Assembly (NCBI GenBank): GCA_045541535.1 | Contig: JAZQJG010000036.1 | Location: forward strand, 1 to 22,322 | Reading direction: 5' to 3' | DNA length: 22,322 bases | Source: Firm-08 sp045541535 | GTDB taxonomy: Bacteria > Bacillota > Clostridia > Oscillospirales > QAKW01 | In this document: positions 1 to 8,373 of the stretch, one piece after another | Numbering within the stretch: the stretch's first letter is position 1 | How the letters are laid out: every line of letters begins with the position of its first letter | Notes under the pieces: generated by a model | Databases searched by the model: none | The model's input: only the letters and a program-made list of their open reading frames with translations | What the model was told of the DNA's origin: nothing | Translations under genes and position numbers: made by a program

Positions 1-500
1 GGATGGGCGCAAACGGGGCAGGAGACGGGGGCTTCAATGCTATCTACGATGTGACCGCAGTTGCGGCAGATCCATACCACCTTGCTGTCCTTCTTAAATA
101 CGGTGCCGGCTTCAATGTTTTCCACCAGCTTGAGGTATCTCTCCTCGTGCTCCTTTTCAATGGCGGCAACACCGTCAAAGAGCTTTGCAATATCCTCAAA
201 GCCTTCCTCACGGGCTTCCTTTGCCATTCTGGCATACATATCGGTCCATTCCTCGTTTTCACCGGCGGGGGCAGCCTTCAGGTTATCCAGAGTGGAGCCG
301 ATACCGCCGTTGAGTAACTTAAACCACAGCTTGGCGTGCTCCTTTTCGTTGTCGGCAGTGGACTGGAAGATGGCAGAAATCTGCTCATAGCCGTCTTTTT
401 TGGCTTTGGAGGCAAAATAGGTGTACTTGTTTCTGGCCATGCTTTCGCCGGCAAAGGCCTCCATCAGATTTTTCTCGGTTTTGGTTCCTTTCAGATTCAT
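1..500 (-). CDS. rbr: Rubrerythrin, 3' end cut by the window edge
   Basis: Rubrerythrin is a cytoplasmic peroxide-reducing non-haem iron protein of anaerobes. The visible 166 residues hold a ferritin-like four-helix domain with diiron ligand candidates E19 (AGES), E52/H55 (NEKEH) and E115/H118 (IEKEH). The rubredoxin-like domain follows, with Cys145 and Cys148 (CRNC) and Cys161 and Cys164 (CPVC). The family is usually about 180-195 residues, so roughly the last 15-25 lie outside the window. The ATG at 498-500 has an AGGAG site just upstream on the minus strand. It lies 31 bp downstream of perR in the same direction, so the two are probably cotranscribed and peroxide-controlled. The protein call is certain; the operon is inferred from spacing. 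Confidence 0.96.
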   Translation of the reverse strand, partial: MNLKGTKTEKNLMEAFAGESMARNKYTYFASKAKKDGYEQISAIFQSTADNEKEHAKLWFKLLNGGIGSTLDNLKAAPAGENEEWTDMYARMAKEAREEGFEDIAKLFDGVAAIEKEHEERYLKLVENIEAGTVFKKDSKVVWICRNCGHIVDSIEAPVSCPVCAH

Positions 501-531
501 AGTAAATGCTCCTTTATTAATTGTTTTAAAA

Positions 532-906
532 TTATTGACAGTTGGGACACAGACCGATCAGCGTCAGAATGTGCGTCTCGGTTTTGCATCCGGGGGGACA
601 AATGTGATCAAAGTTCTCCGTAAAGGGAATGTCGGCATCCACGATCCGATTGCACTTGCGACACAAAAAATGATAATGGGGGGTGGTGGTAAAATCATAA
701 TGATCGGGACCCTCCGGCATATGCAGTCGGACGATTTCGCCCTGCTCCGCCAGCAGATTCAGGTTGCGGTAAACGGTGGCAAAGCTGATGGATGGATGAT
801 CCTTGTGAATTTTTTCAAAGATTTCCTCCGCTGTGGGGTGGGTGAAATTTTGGTACATTGCCTCTCTGACAATGTCACGCTGGGGTGTGTTTCTGGTTTG
901 ACGCAT
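532..906 (-). CDS. perR: PerR-type peroxide-sensing Fur-family repressor
   Basis: A Fur-superfamily repressor of 124 residues. The N-terminal winged helix contains HPTAEEIFEKI and FATVYRNLNLL. The C-terminal metal domain has the regulatory cluster HYD...HYH and structural zinc pairs CRKC and CPNC at the extreme C-terminus. An Asp (IVDAD) sits where PerR has its fifth regulatory ligand and Fur normally has Glu, which favours PerR over Fur or Zur. I chose the ATG at 904-906 because GAGGTGA lies 4 nt upstream; an in-frame ATG at 922-924 has no comparable site. Cotranscription with rubrerythrin fits PerR control of peroxide defence. The assignment within the Fur family is good but not absolute. 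Confidence 0.9.
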   Translation of the reverse strand: MRQTRNTPQRDIVREAMYQNFTHPTAEEIFEKIHKDHPSISFATVYRNLNLLAEQGEIVRLHMPEGPDHYDFTTTPHYHFLCRKCNRIVDADIPFTENFDHICPPGCKTETHILTLIGLCPNCQ

Positions 907-943
907 TCGGTCACCTCTTTTCATAGATTCGGTTGCCCATATA

Positions 944-984
944 AAAAGGGCCCCTGTTATGTTTACATTCTAACATAACAGGGG
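944..984 (-). terminator. Terminator of the GH20 gene, overlapping the perR promoter
   Basis: A perfect 13-bp inverted repeat (951-963 and 972-984) with an 8-nt loop, followed on the minus strand by a GGGCCC-T5 tract. It lies about 40 bp past the hexosaminidase stop codon and fits a Rho-independent terminator. The same palindrome spans the perR -10 region. Confidence 0.65.
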
Positions 985-996
985 TCTTGTTGTCAA
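967..996 (-). promoter_or_regulatory. Probable perR-rbr promoter
   Basis: On the minus strand, -35 TTGACA (991-996) and -10 TAGAAT (967-972) are separated by 18 bp. The -10 box sits inside a 13-bp inverted repeat (951-963/972-984) that could be the PerR operator for autoregulation. The boxes are seen directly; the operator role is inferred. Confidence 0.6.
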
Positions 997-1025
997 TAGG
1001 AATTATTATCAATTAAGAAAAAATG

Positions 1026-2720
1026 TTAATTTTCCTCGCAGTAGGTAAACATTTCCTCAATGCGGTACAGCTCGTTGGGCTGATTCTTTTCCAGCCACAG
1101 CTTGCTGTATTTGGCAAGCCACTCTTTGGTATCGGTGATACGGGGAAGCTTATAGCCCACGAATTTAGCAGACAACTCCGCCAATACGCACAAGCCTTCG
1201 GCGGCCACCTTCAGTTCGGTGATATAGGGGCTGCCCGGTTGGGCGTCCAGCTTTTTCTTCAGCGCTTTATAGGCGTCCTGCATCAGCGGGATATTGGCGG
1301 TTTCCACCGGTCGGGTCACGACGGGCTGACCGGTCACTTTTTCGTGATAGGCCAGGGTAAATCTGTTCCAATTGATGTAACCGTGCAAGAAGTTGAGTTC
1401 AAATAACAGCTCCACAAAGTGCTCGTTTTGATAACACAGGTGGTTGATTGCTGTGTTAAAGGCGTCGTCTTCGGGGGTGTTCACCGACCAGGATTTTTCG
1501 GCGCCCCAGATCATACCGTACATAGCCAGCTCCAAAGAGCAGGGGTTGGCGTAGTCGCCCCAGTTGGTGTTCAGCACACCCACGGCGCCGTGCTTTTTGC
1601 CATACTCAGCCATTTTGGTGATGTTCCGACGGGCAATGCTGGGATTTTCACACAAACGGCTCCAGGTAGTGGTGCCGGGACAAACGATCTGGGTGCGGCC
1701 CAGATTGGCAAATTTGATGATCTTTTCCTCACTGGGGACGGCGCCGTATTGCCAGCTCAGGAAAATGGTATCCTCAGGCAACTCTTCAATAACCTCGGGA
1801 TGCTCCAGCAAAATGTCGGCCCACATCATCACCTGCTTGCCTTTGCCCTTCAGATGGGCGATGATCTTCTTGACAAAATCAATGTACAGGCGGCCTGCAT
1901 CCACCGGTTGACCACCGTTGTCATAGTGCTTGAGGTCAAAGGTTTCGTCACAGCAGATATTAAAGATATCGGTCTTAAAGTTGGGCTCGTACTGATCGAT
2001 CAGGCTTTTGATGATCTCAATGCTTTCGGGGTTGAGGGGATCAATGGTGTGATGGGCCATTCGGTGATGCCAGGCGTTCTTGGCCAGCTCACCCTTGTTG
2101 ACCCGCAGATGGGCGTATTTTTCCTGATTGAGCAGTTCAAAGAGATGACCGAAGGTGGACAGACTGGGCTCAAAGCTGATAAAGCGGTCGGCACAGTAGG
2201 CATCCAACTCCCGGAGCTGGGCGGCGGTCAGACAACCGGTCTTGGCGTGCACGTCCTTATATTCTTCAAACTCATAGGTGTGCTCTACGTACAATTGCAG
2301 GGCATTGAGCTTGTAATAGGCCATATCGTCGATAAGCTTTTTCAGTGTGTTCATCGTGGGGATCTTGCCACGGGTCACGTCGTGATAAAAGCCACGGTAG
2401 GGGAAATCGGGGGTATCTTTAATATAAAGGTTGGGAATTTCCTTGTGGGTAAAAATCTGGCGCAGGGTCTGGATGGCGTAAAAAGCGCCGGCAGGGCCTT
2501 CGGCGTTGATCTCAATGCCATCTTGCAGGGTCAGCTCATAGCCTTCGCCTGCGGCACCCACCGTAACGGTCAGGGGCGCACCGTCCTTGTTATAGGGCAG
2601 GCAAGCCAGAGCGGTAGCCAAACGGCTGTCCAAACCGTCGGTTTGATAAAATATTGCGGTGGCTTCAAAACGGCCGCCCAATTCCTTGAGCGTTTTGACT
2701 GCGGGAATCAAATGTAACAT
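1026..2720 (-). CDS. Glycoside hydrolase family 20 beta-N-acetylhexosaminidase-like enzyme
   Basis: A 564-residue probable exo-beta-N-acetylhexosaminidase that would remove terminal GlcNAc/GalNAc from glycans. Residues ~1-105 resemble the small GH20b alpha/beta domain. The catalytic TIM barrel starts near YRGFYHDVTRG (108-118). The adjacent Asp258-Glu259 pair (CCDETFDL) matches the GH20 catalytic D-E dyad, in which Asp orients the acetamido group and Glu is the acid. There is no signal peptide, so it is likely cytoplasmic and acts on imported oligosaccharides. Translation should start at the ATG 2718-2720, preceded by AGGAGG (2731-2736); an in-frame upstream ATG would overlap that site. It is divergent from an AraC regulator, its probable controller. 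Exact substrate is unknown. Confidence 0.88.
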   Translation of the reverse strand: MLHLIPAVKTLKELGGRFEATAIFYQTDGLDSRLATALACLPYNKDGAPLTVTVGAAGEGYELTLQDGIEINAEGPAGAFYAIQTLRQIFTHKEIPNLYIKDTPDFPYRGFYHDVTRGKIPTMNTLKKLIDDMAYYKLNALQLYVEHTYEFEEYKDVHAKTGCLTAAQLRELDAYCADRFISFEPSLSTFGHLFELLNQEKYAHLRVNKGELAKNAWHHRMAHHTIDPLNPESIEIIKSLIDQYEPNFKTDIFNICCDETFDLKHYDNGGQPVDAGRLYIDFVKKIIAHLKGKGKQVMMWADILLEHPEVIEELPEDTIFLSWQYGAVPSEEKIIKFANLGRTQIVCPGTTTWSRLCENPSIARRNITKMAEYGKKHGAVGVLNTNWGDYANPCSLELAMYGMIWGAEKSWSVNTPEDDAFNTAINHLCYQNEHFVELLFELNFLHGYINWNRFTLAYHEKVTGQPVVTRPVETANIPLMQDAYKALKKKLDAQPGSPYITELKVAAEGLCVLAELSAKFVGYKLPRITDTKEWLAKYSKLWLEKNQPNELYRIEEMFTYCEEN

Positions 2721-2744
2721 TTTTGAATTTCCTCCTAAATTCAA

Positions 2745-2773
2745 TTGATTTTTATAGTTTCATTATATATAAT
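2745..2773 (+). promoter_or_regulatory. Promoter of the AraC gene in the GH20/AraC divergent region
   Basis: TTGATT (2745-2750), a 17-bp spacer and a consensus TATAAT (2768-2773) lie 32 bp before the AraC start. On the opposite strand a TATAAT at 2762-2767 overlaps this box and may serve the GH20 gene, though its -35 is weak. Overlapping divergent promoters would allow coupled regulation. Confidence 0.6.
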
Positions 2774-2805
2774 AATTTTGTAAAAATAAACGGAGAATAT
2801 TGCCA

Positions 2806-3636
2806 ATGGATAACAAAATCTTGCCTTTTGAGCAACGTGTGATTTTTGAGCCCCACAAAATGAATCAACGCCTGCCTTTTATTTTTCATACTGACAGCCC
2901 TGCGCCCCGCGCCGCATCCAATATACACGAAAATCCGGAACTGCTCTGCTTTTTGCAGGGGAGTGGCAAGGTACGTTGCGACGGAGAAGAAATTAAAGTG
3001 CGTGCAGGGGATGTGGCGGTGATCGATTCCTTTTCATTGCACGAGGTAATTGCCGACGAGCCGATCCGTTATCACTGCCTGATCATTGACCGTGACTTTT
3101 GCGCCCTCAACGGCGCCGATCTCAAAACCCTTCGGTTTGCCCTCCATATTTGCGACGGAGAGCTTACCGACCTGTTTGATCGTCTGGCGTCGGAATACGA
3201 ACGCAAGGATGCGTTTTATTCCACCGCCATTCGGGCGACGGTGATGGAGATGTTACTTTTGCTCTGCCGCCGTTATTCTGCGCCTCGCCAATATTCGGTG
3301 GAGGAGACGGGCGCTCCCAACGATAACGTTTATTCGGCGCTTAAATACATTGGTCATAATTTGCACCGGAAACTGTCGCTGGAGGAAATTGCCGCCCATA
3401 CGGGGCTCAGCAAATACTATTTTTGTCGGGAATTCAAACGAATGACCTGTCTGACACCGGTGCAATATATCAATCAGGCCCGTTGCGAGAGCGCCTGCAA
3501 TCTGTTGGGCGCCGGGCAATACACCGTCAAGGAAGTGGCGGTGATGGTGGGCTTTGACAATTTTTCTTATTTTTCTTCCGTATTTAAAAAATACACCGGT
3601 CTGTTGCCGTCGGAATATATGAAGAATTTTATTTAA
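2806..3636 (+). CDS. AraC-family transcriptional regulator
   Basis: A 276-residue regulator. The N-terminal half is a cupin-like sensor domain (SGKVRCDGEEIKVRAGD, VIDSFSLHEV), usual for sugar-responsive AraC proteins. The C-terminal ~95 residues form the double helix-turn-helix: first HTH LSLEEIAAHTGLSKYYF, second HTH VKEVAVMVGFDNFSYFSSVF, then the typical KKYTGLLPSEY ending. The ATG at 2806 has GGAGA 9 nt upstream; an in-frame TTG at 2800 is less likely. Its position back to back with the GH20 gene suggests it activates that gene in response to an amino sugar or related glycan. The ligand is inference only. Confidence 0.92.
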   Translation: MDNKILPFEQRVIFEPHKMNQRLPFIFHTDSPAPRAASNIHENPELLCFLQGSGKVRCDGEEIKVRAGDVAVIDSFSLHEVIADEPIRYHCLIIDRDFCALNGADLKTLRFALHICDGELTDLFDRLASEYERKDAFYSTAIRATVMEMLLLLCRRYSAPRQYSVEETGAPNDNVYSALKYIGHNLHRKLSLEEIAAHTGLSKYYFCREFKRMTCLTPVQYINQARCESACNLLGAGQYTVKEVAVMVGFDNFSYFSSVFKKYTGLLPSEYMKNFI

Positions 3637-3637
3637 A

Positions 3638-3671
3638 AACGTGCTTGCCGAGGCAAGCACGTTCTGTTTTT
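3638..3671. terminator. Bidirectional terminator between the AraC gene and tmcAL
   Basis: A 12-bp inverted repeat (3638-3649/3652-3663) with a tight loop, flanked by A-rich sequence on the left and T-rich sequence on the right. It gives a U-run in both directions and sits exactly between two convergent genes. Confidence 0.8.
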
Positions 3672-4797
3672 ATAAAATTACGGGACTGGTGAGAAATTCC
3701 AGACCTTTTTGCCGCCCGTTTTTCAGTAGTAACATATAGGTATCGGTCAGCCTGCTCTCATAACCCATCATCGCCTGTGCCGTTTCATCAAGTTCGCTGA
3801 CGGCGGCGGGTTTGGTGAGAATGGGGAGGGAGGCCTCCATTTCGGAGAGCAGTCGGATGCCCGTCCGGTTGGCTCCCAATACCCGCAGATAGGGTGGGGT
3901 GTCCACGTCGCAATCTCCGATCAGCGCCTTAAGGGCGATGCGCCGCAGGGAAGCGTAGGTACAGCAACGGGTCTTGGCCTTTTGCAGGGCCTCTTCTACG
4001 GTGGCGGCGGTTTGCGCCGCCTTAAACAACCGTCGGCCCAAACCGTCGGGCGCCAGCTCGTCCCATTGTTCTCCGTTCAACGAGCGCAGGGCGTGCAACC
4101 ACAGCAGATCGGTTTTGCCTGCATCGGGGGTCAGCCCGTTTTCCAAAACGTCTTGATAGATTGGATGGATTGGTTTGGGGGTAAATTCCGGATACCGCTC
4201 CGGTGCCCGACGGAGCAGCGAGGCACTGCAATATCCTTCCGCACCCTCATCGGCATCGTGGGCCGCGCCGATCCGTTGCACGCATTCAAAGTCAAACTCC
4301 GGCGCCGCCTTAACGTATTCCAGCCCCAAAAGATTGTTGGGGGTGGACAGCAGAGCGGCGTGCTCCGGCACCAACGTTTCATAGGTTTGACTCATGGCGG
4401 CAGCATAGGGGAGACCGCTTTTGAGCAACGGTTTTACAAGGGGGGAGAGCTGTTCTTCTCCGATTCTTGCCAGGGCGGAAAGCGCCGCCTTGTTTGCCCC
4501 CTCACATCCAAAGACGATGCGACCTGCCAGCCCCGTGGCCTTGGCAATGGCCATGGCCCCTGCGGCAAAGCGAGGCGCCTGACTCATGGCAAAGGGGGCG
4601 GGTAATTCCAGTACCAGATCGGCGCCACACTTGAGCGCCATCTCCGCCCGCTTCCATTTGTCGCAAAAGGCAAAGTCGCCCCGCTGGGTCACGTGGGAGC
4701 TCATAATGCAGATCTTGGGATCATTTCCCGCCGCCTGCAGTAAATAAGCGTGCCCGTTGTGGAAGGGATTAAATTCACAAACGATAAAATTGACCAT
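3670..4797 (-). CDS. tmcAL: tRNA(Met) cytidine acetate ligase (TmcAL/YlbM family)
   Basis: TmcAL forms N4-acetylcytidine at the wobble base of elongator tRNA-Met from acetate and ATP through acetyl-AMP. The 375-residue protein begins with a nucleotidyltransferase fold: CEFNPFHNGH holds the HxGH-type motif (His13, His16), followed by SSHVTQRGDFAFCDKWKRAE and GADLVLELP, characteristic of this family. Length is slightly below the usual ~390-410. The ATG at 4795-4797 is preceded by a weak AGG on the minus strand. It is divergent from acetate kinase, separated by 99 bp; the two sharing acetate as substrate is suggestive, and linkage of tmcAL to acetate metabolism genes is common in Firmicutes. Confidence 0.9.
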   Translation of the reverse strand: MVNFIVCEFNPFHNGHAYLLQAAGNDPKICIMSSHVTQRGDFAFCDKWKRAEMALKCGADLVLELPAPFAMSQAPRFAAGAMAIAKATGLAGRIVFGCEGANKAALSALARIGEEQLSPLVKPLLKSGLPYAAAMSQTYETLVPEHAALLSTPNNLLGLEYVKAAPEFDFECVQRIGAAHDADEGAEGYCSASLLRRAPERYPEFTPKPIHPIYQDVLENGLTPDAGKTDLLWLHALRSLNGEQWDELAPDGLGRRLFKAAQTAATVEEALQKAKTRCCTYASLRRIALKALIGDCDVDTPPYLRVLGANRTGIRLLSEMEASLPILTKPAAVSELDETAQAMMGYESRLTDTYMLLLKNGRQKGLEFLTSPVIL

Positions 4798-4823
4798 TTT
4801 TTTCCTACTCTTTAAAATTGTAC

Positions 4824-4852
4824 TTGCAACTGGGATATTTCTATTATATAAT
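4824..4852 (+). promoter_or_regulatory. ackA promoter
   Basis: TTGCAA (4824-4829), a 17-bp spacer and TATAAT (4847-4852), ending 44 bp before the ackA start. This is a near-consensus sigma-A promoter, in keeping with a highly expressed fermentation gene. Confidence 0.75.
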
Positions 4853-4896
4853 ATGTTGTGTTAAATTGAAAGAAAAACTTTTTGGAGGATATAAAA

Positions 4897-6123
4897 ATGA
4901 AGATTTTGGTTATCAATGCCGGTAGCTCCTCGCTGAAATATCAGCTGATCAATATGGAGGACCACGCCGTTCTGGCCAAGGGTCAGTGCGACCGTATCGG
5001 CGTTAAGAAGAACGACGTTCTGGACGGTGCCTTCAAGCACGTGGTGGGCGACCGTGTTTATGAGGTAGGCGCTCTTCCCATGGCCGATCACAAATACGGT
5101 ATTGAGATGGTGCTCAAGTATCTCACCGATGCCGAGTGGGGCGTTATCGCTTCCGCTGCAGAGATCGATGCGGTAGGTCACCGTGTCGTTAACGGTGGTG
5201 AGATCTTCCCCGAAAGCTGTATTATGGACGAAGAAAAGATTGCAACTCTGGAAACTCTCACCGAGTTTGCTCCCTTGCACAATCCCCCTGCCGTTACCGG
5301 TATCCGCGCCTGTATTGAGGTTATGGGTGAAAACGTGCCCCAGATCTGTGTATTCGATACCTCTTTCCATCAAACTATGCCCAAGGTTGCCAGCGTCTAC
5401 GCTCTGCCTTATGAATTTTACACCGAGCACGGCATCCGCCGTTTCGGCGCCCACGGTACTTCTCATAAGTACGTTGCGGCCAAATGCGCTGAAATGATGG
5501 GCAAGGATCCCTCCGAGCTTAAGATCGTTACCTGCCATCTGGGTAACGGCTCTTCCATCACCGCCGTTGACGGTGGTAAGTGCGTGGACACCTCCATGGG
5601 CTTTACGCCTCTGGCAGGTCTCTTGATGGGTACCCGTTGCGGCGATATCGATCCCGCCATTCTGCCCTTTATTATGAAGAAGTTCAACATCTCCGTGGAT
5701 GAGATCGGCGATTTCCTGAACAAAAAGTGCGGTGTGCTGGGTGTCAGCGGCGTTTCCAGCGATTTCCGTGATCTGGACAAGGCCGCCGAGGGCAATGACG
5801 ACAAGGCTGCCCGCGCTCAGTTGGCTCTGGATATGTTCAACTATCAGATCGTAAAATACATCGGCTCCTATGCCGCCGCAATGGGCGGTATTGACGCCAT
5901 CGTATTCACCGCCGGTGTCGGTGAGAACAACCCCATTATGCGTGAGGCGATCCTCAATCAGGTGATGTTCCTGGGCGTTGAGGTGGACGGCGAGGCCAAC
6001 AATTGCCGTGGCAAGGCGGTTAAGATCACCACCGATGCCAGCCGTGTTGCCGCCTTCGTTATCCCCACCAACGAAGAACTTGCCATTGCACTGGATACCG
6101 AGCGTTTGGTTGCCGGTAAATAA
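4897..6123 (+). CDS. ackA: Acetate kinase
   Basis: Acetate kinase converts acetyl phosphate and ADP to acetate and ATP, the energy-conserving last step of acetate fermentation in the cytosol. The 408-residue length is typical. The first signature VINAGSSSLKY (Asn7) is intact, the second appears as VFDTSFHQTMP, and the ASKHA-fold phosphate loops HLGNGSS and FTAGVGENNP are present. The ATG at 4897 follows GGAGG by 8 nt. It has its own promoter and a strong terminator, so it is probably monocistronic; no phosphotransacetylase gene is next to it here. Its codons look biased toward a narrow set, as in highly expressed genes. Confidence 0.98.
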   Translation: MKILVINAGSSSLKYQLINMEDHAVLAKGQCDRIGVKKNDVLDGAFKHVVGDRVYEVGALPMADHKYGIEMVLKYLTDAEWGVIASAAEIDAVGHRVVNGGEIFPESCIMDEEKIATLETLTEFAPLHNPPAVTGIRACIEVMGENVPQICVFDTSFHQTMPKVASVYALPYEFYTEHGIRRFGAHGTSHKYVAAKCAEMMGKDPSELKIVTCHLGNGSSITAVDGGKCVDTSMGFTPLAGLLMGTRCGDIDPAILPFIMKKFNISVDEIGDFLNKKCGVLGVSGVSSDFRDLDKAAEGNDDKAARAQLALDMFNYQIVKYIGSYAAAMGGIDAIVFTAGVGENNPIMREAILNQVMFLGVEVDGEANNCRGKAVKITTDASRVAAFVIPTNEELAIALDTERLVAGK

Positions 6124-6129
6124 TATTTT

Positions 6130-6172
6130 CGGACCGATCCGTCTGCGGATCGGTCCGTTTTATATTTTTTGT
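6130..6172 (+). terminator. ackA Rho-independent terminator
   Basis: A perfect 12-bp GC-rich stem (6130-6141/6146-6157) with loop TCTG, followed by T4 and a further T-rich run. It begins 6 bp after the ackA stop codon. Confidence 0.92.
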
Positions 6173-6236
6173 CCAATTTTCTCCGCCGGAATCGGCGATA
6201 ATAGCAAAAAAGGTCCTACTTTTTTGACTTTTTGTC

Positions 6237-6265
6237 TTGCAATCCTTGATACAGTTTAATATAAT
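6237..6265 (+). promoter_or_regulatory. Promoter of the isomerase-dehydrogenase-ROK operon
   Basis: TTGCAA (6237-6242), a 17-bp spacer and TATAAT (6260-6265), 37 bp before the first gene, which also has a strong GGAGG (6289-6293). The hexamers are the same as those of the ackA promoter. No regulator gene adjoins it. Confidence 0.72.
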
Positions 6266-6302
6266 AAAACTATATAATATAATTAATTGGAGGAATCCTA
6301 CT

Positions 6303-7268
6303 ATGAAAATCGGCGTTTTTACAGCATTGTTCCGTGACCGTAGCTTTGAGGATATGTGTAAATACCTCAATTCTCTGGGTGTTGATGCGGTTGAACTTGC
6401 TTGCGGTGGTACCACCGGTAAGCATCATACCGATCCCCTGACCATTATGGATCAACCCGAGAAGATTCAGGCAATGAAGGACACTTTGGCCAAGTACAAC
6501 CTGTCCATCAGTGCCGTTTCCTGCCACGGTAACCCCGTTCATCCCGACAAGAAGATTGCCAGTGAATATCACGAGGATTTCAAGGGCGCTATCCTTTTTG
6601 CCGAGGCTATGGGTGTTGACACCGTAATCGGCTTTTCCGGTTGCCCCGGCGACAGCGAAGGCAGCAAGTATCCCAACTGGGTTACCTGTCGTTGGCCCAA
6701 CGATTTTGTAAAGATTCTGGATTATCAGTGGGAGATCGTCATTGCTTATTGGAAAGAAATGGCTGAATTTGCCAAAGCTCACGGCATTAAAAAGATTGCC
6801 TTTGAGATGCATCCCGGCTTCTGTGTTTACAATCCCCAGACTCTGCTCAAGCTCCGTGCCGCCGTCGGCGACATTATCGGTGCCAACTTTGACCCCTCTC
6901 ACCTGTATTGGCAGGGCATTGACCCCGTATATGCCATTAAAGAGCTGAAGGGTGCCATTTATCACTTCCACGCCAAGGACGTTTATCTGGATGAGGAAGA
7001 GATTAAGAAGAACGGTGTGTTGGATACCGGCGATTTCGCCAATCTGGCTGAGCGCCGTTGGTACTTCCGCTCTCTGGGCTACGGCCACGATATGAAGGAT
7101 TGGAAGGATATGATGAGTGCTCTGCGCCTGATCGGTTATGACGGCACCATCTCCATTGAGCACGAGGATGCTATGATGAGCACCGAGGAAGGTCTGGAGA
7201 AGGCCGTGGACGTACTCAAGGAAGTTGTTATGAAGGATCCCATCCAGACTGACGTTTTCTGGGCATAA
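6303..7268 (+). CDS. Sugar phosphate isomerase/epimerase family TIM-barrel protein
   Basis: A 321-residue protein of the xylose isomerase-like TIM-barrel superfamily (IolE/DTE-like), whose members isomerise or epimerise sugars or inosose-type compounds using a divalent metal. Candidate metal/catalytic residues are in the expected order: E168 (FEMHPG), D197 (NFDPSHL), H223 (FHAKDV) and E286 (SIEHED). The ATG at 6303 follows GGAGG by 9 nt. It is first in an operon with a Gfo/Idh/MocA dehydrogenase (34 bp downstream) and a ROK kinase, a set typical of uncommon monosaccharide, inositol or anhydro-sugar breakdown. The reaction cannot be fixed from sequence; it may be a 3-keto sugar epimerase or hydrolase-like member. 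Confidence 0.88.
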   Translation: MKIGVFTALFRDRSFEDMCKYLNSLGVDAVELACGGTTGKHHTDPLTIMDQPEKIQAMKDTLAKYNLSISAVSCHGNPVHPDKKIASEYHEDFKGAILFAEAMGVDTVIGFSGCPGDSEGSKYPNWVTCRWPNDFVKILDYQWEIVIAYWKEMAEFAKAHGIKKIAFEMHPGFCVYNPQTLLKLRAAVGDIIGANFDPSHLYWQGIDPVYAIKELKGAIYHFHAKDVYLDEEEIKKNGVLDTGDFANLAERRWYFRSLGYGHDMKDWKDMMSALRLIGYDGTISIEHEDAMMSTEEGLEKAVDVLKEVVMKDPIQTDVFWA

Positions 7269-7302
7269 TATAAAAGGTTTACAAAATAGCGAGGTATTTA
7301 CT

Positions 7303-8364
7303 ATGAGTATCACAATGGGTATTTTCGGCTTTGGCGGTATGGGTAATTGGCACACAAAGCTTATTAATAAAAAAGTGCCGCAGATCACCGTTAAGGGTGC
7401 CTATGACATTAACCCGGAAAAGAATGAAAATATCAAGGAAATGGGCCTGATCGTATATCCCGATGCAGAGAGCCTGTTGCAGGATCCCGAGATTGATCTG
7501 GTTCTCATTTCCACCCCCAACAATTTCCACAAGGACTATGCCATCCGTTCTATGAAGGCGGGCAAGCACGTTCTGTGCGAAAAGCCCTGTATGCTGTCCT
7601 CCGAGGATCTGGAGGAGGTATTGGCGGTTTCCAAGGAAACAGGTAAGATCTTTACCGTTCATCAAAACCGTCGTTGGGACAGAGATTATCTGCTCATCAA
7701 GCGTGTGCTGGAAGAAGGCACCATCGGTAAACCTTTCTTTATTGAGAGCCGTGTAAACGGCGCCAGAGGTATTCCCGGTGACTGGCGTTGCGCCAAAGAG
7801 GCGGGCGGCGGTATGATGTTTGACTGGGGTGTCCATCTGATTGACCAGATCCTCCAGCTTTTTGAGTGCCCCATTACCGAACTGTACTGCCAGATGTTCA
7901 ACCTCAAATACGCCGAGGTTGACGACAACTTCAAACTCTTTATGAAGTTTGAAAACGGCACCTGCGTGACCATTGAGATCGGTACCTTCCATTTCCTCAC
8001 CTCTCCCCGTTGGCTGGTGCATTGTGATGCCGGCTCTATGAAGATTGCCGATTGGGGCACCGGTGTGGACATCGTCAGAGAACTGGATACCACCATGGAT
8101 TGGAAGGCCAGCGTGATCTATACCGCCGCCGGTCCCACCCGTACCATGGCGGCCAGACCTGCCGACAGTACCGAGGAATCTCATATTGATATTGACGAGC
8201 ATACCAGCAATCACCAGCTGCACATCCGCCTGGCCGAGGCCATCGAGAGCGGTGATTACAGCAAGGTTGTGGTACAGCCCGATCACGTTCGCCGTTCTAC
8301 CAAGGTTATGGAGGCTGCCTTCCGCTCTGCCAAAGAGGGCATCCTGATCAAAGAAAATATTTAG
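7303..8364 (+). CDS. Gfo/Idh/MocA family NAD(P)-dependent oxidoreductase
   Basis: A 353-residue sugar or cyclitol dehydrogenase. The N-terminal Rossmann fold has GFGGMG (residues 9-14). The family motif CEKPC supplies Lys94, and the downstream FDWGVHLID gives Asp174 and His178 in the catalytic D-x3-H arrangement. Family members oxidise or reduce a hydroxyl of glucose, inositol, N-acetyl sugars and similar substrates. Second in the operon between the isomerase and the ROK kinase, it could oxidise the sugar ring before epimerisation, as in pathways that go through 3-keto sugars; that is inference. A GCGAGG-like site lies ahead of the ATG. Confidence 0.93.
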   Translation: MSITMGIFGFGGMGNWHTKLINKKVPQITVKGAYDINPEKNENIKEMGLIVYPDAESLLQDPEIDLVLISTPNNFHKDYAIRSMKAGKHVLCEKPCMLSSEDLEEVLAVSKETGKIFTVHQNRRWDRDYLLIKRVLEEGTIGKPFFIESRVNGARGIPGDWRCAKEAGGGMMFDWGVHLIDQILQLFECPITELYCQMFNLKYAEVDDNFKLFMKFENGTCVTIEIGTFHFLTSPRWLVHCDAGSMKIADWGTGVDIVRELDTTMDWKASVIYTAAGPTRTMAARPADSTEESHIDIDEHTSNHQLHIRLAEAIESGDYSKVVVQPDHVRRSTKVMEAAFRSAKEGILIKENI

Positions 8365-8373
8365 GAGTTATCT

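Noticed and set aside
1419..2717. 432-codon plus-strand open frame opposite the GH20 gene
   Set aside because: The opposite strand carries the complete GH20 protein with its D-E pair and AGGAGG site; the plus frame has no family features.
6270..8286. Long minus-strand open frames opposite the isomerase and dehydrogenase genes
   Set aside because: They mirror genes with clear family motifs and have the Ile/Val/Gly-rich translations typical of antisense frames.
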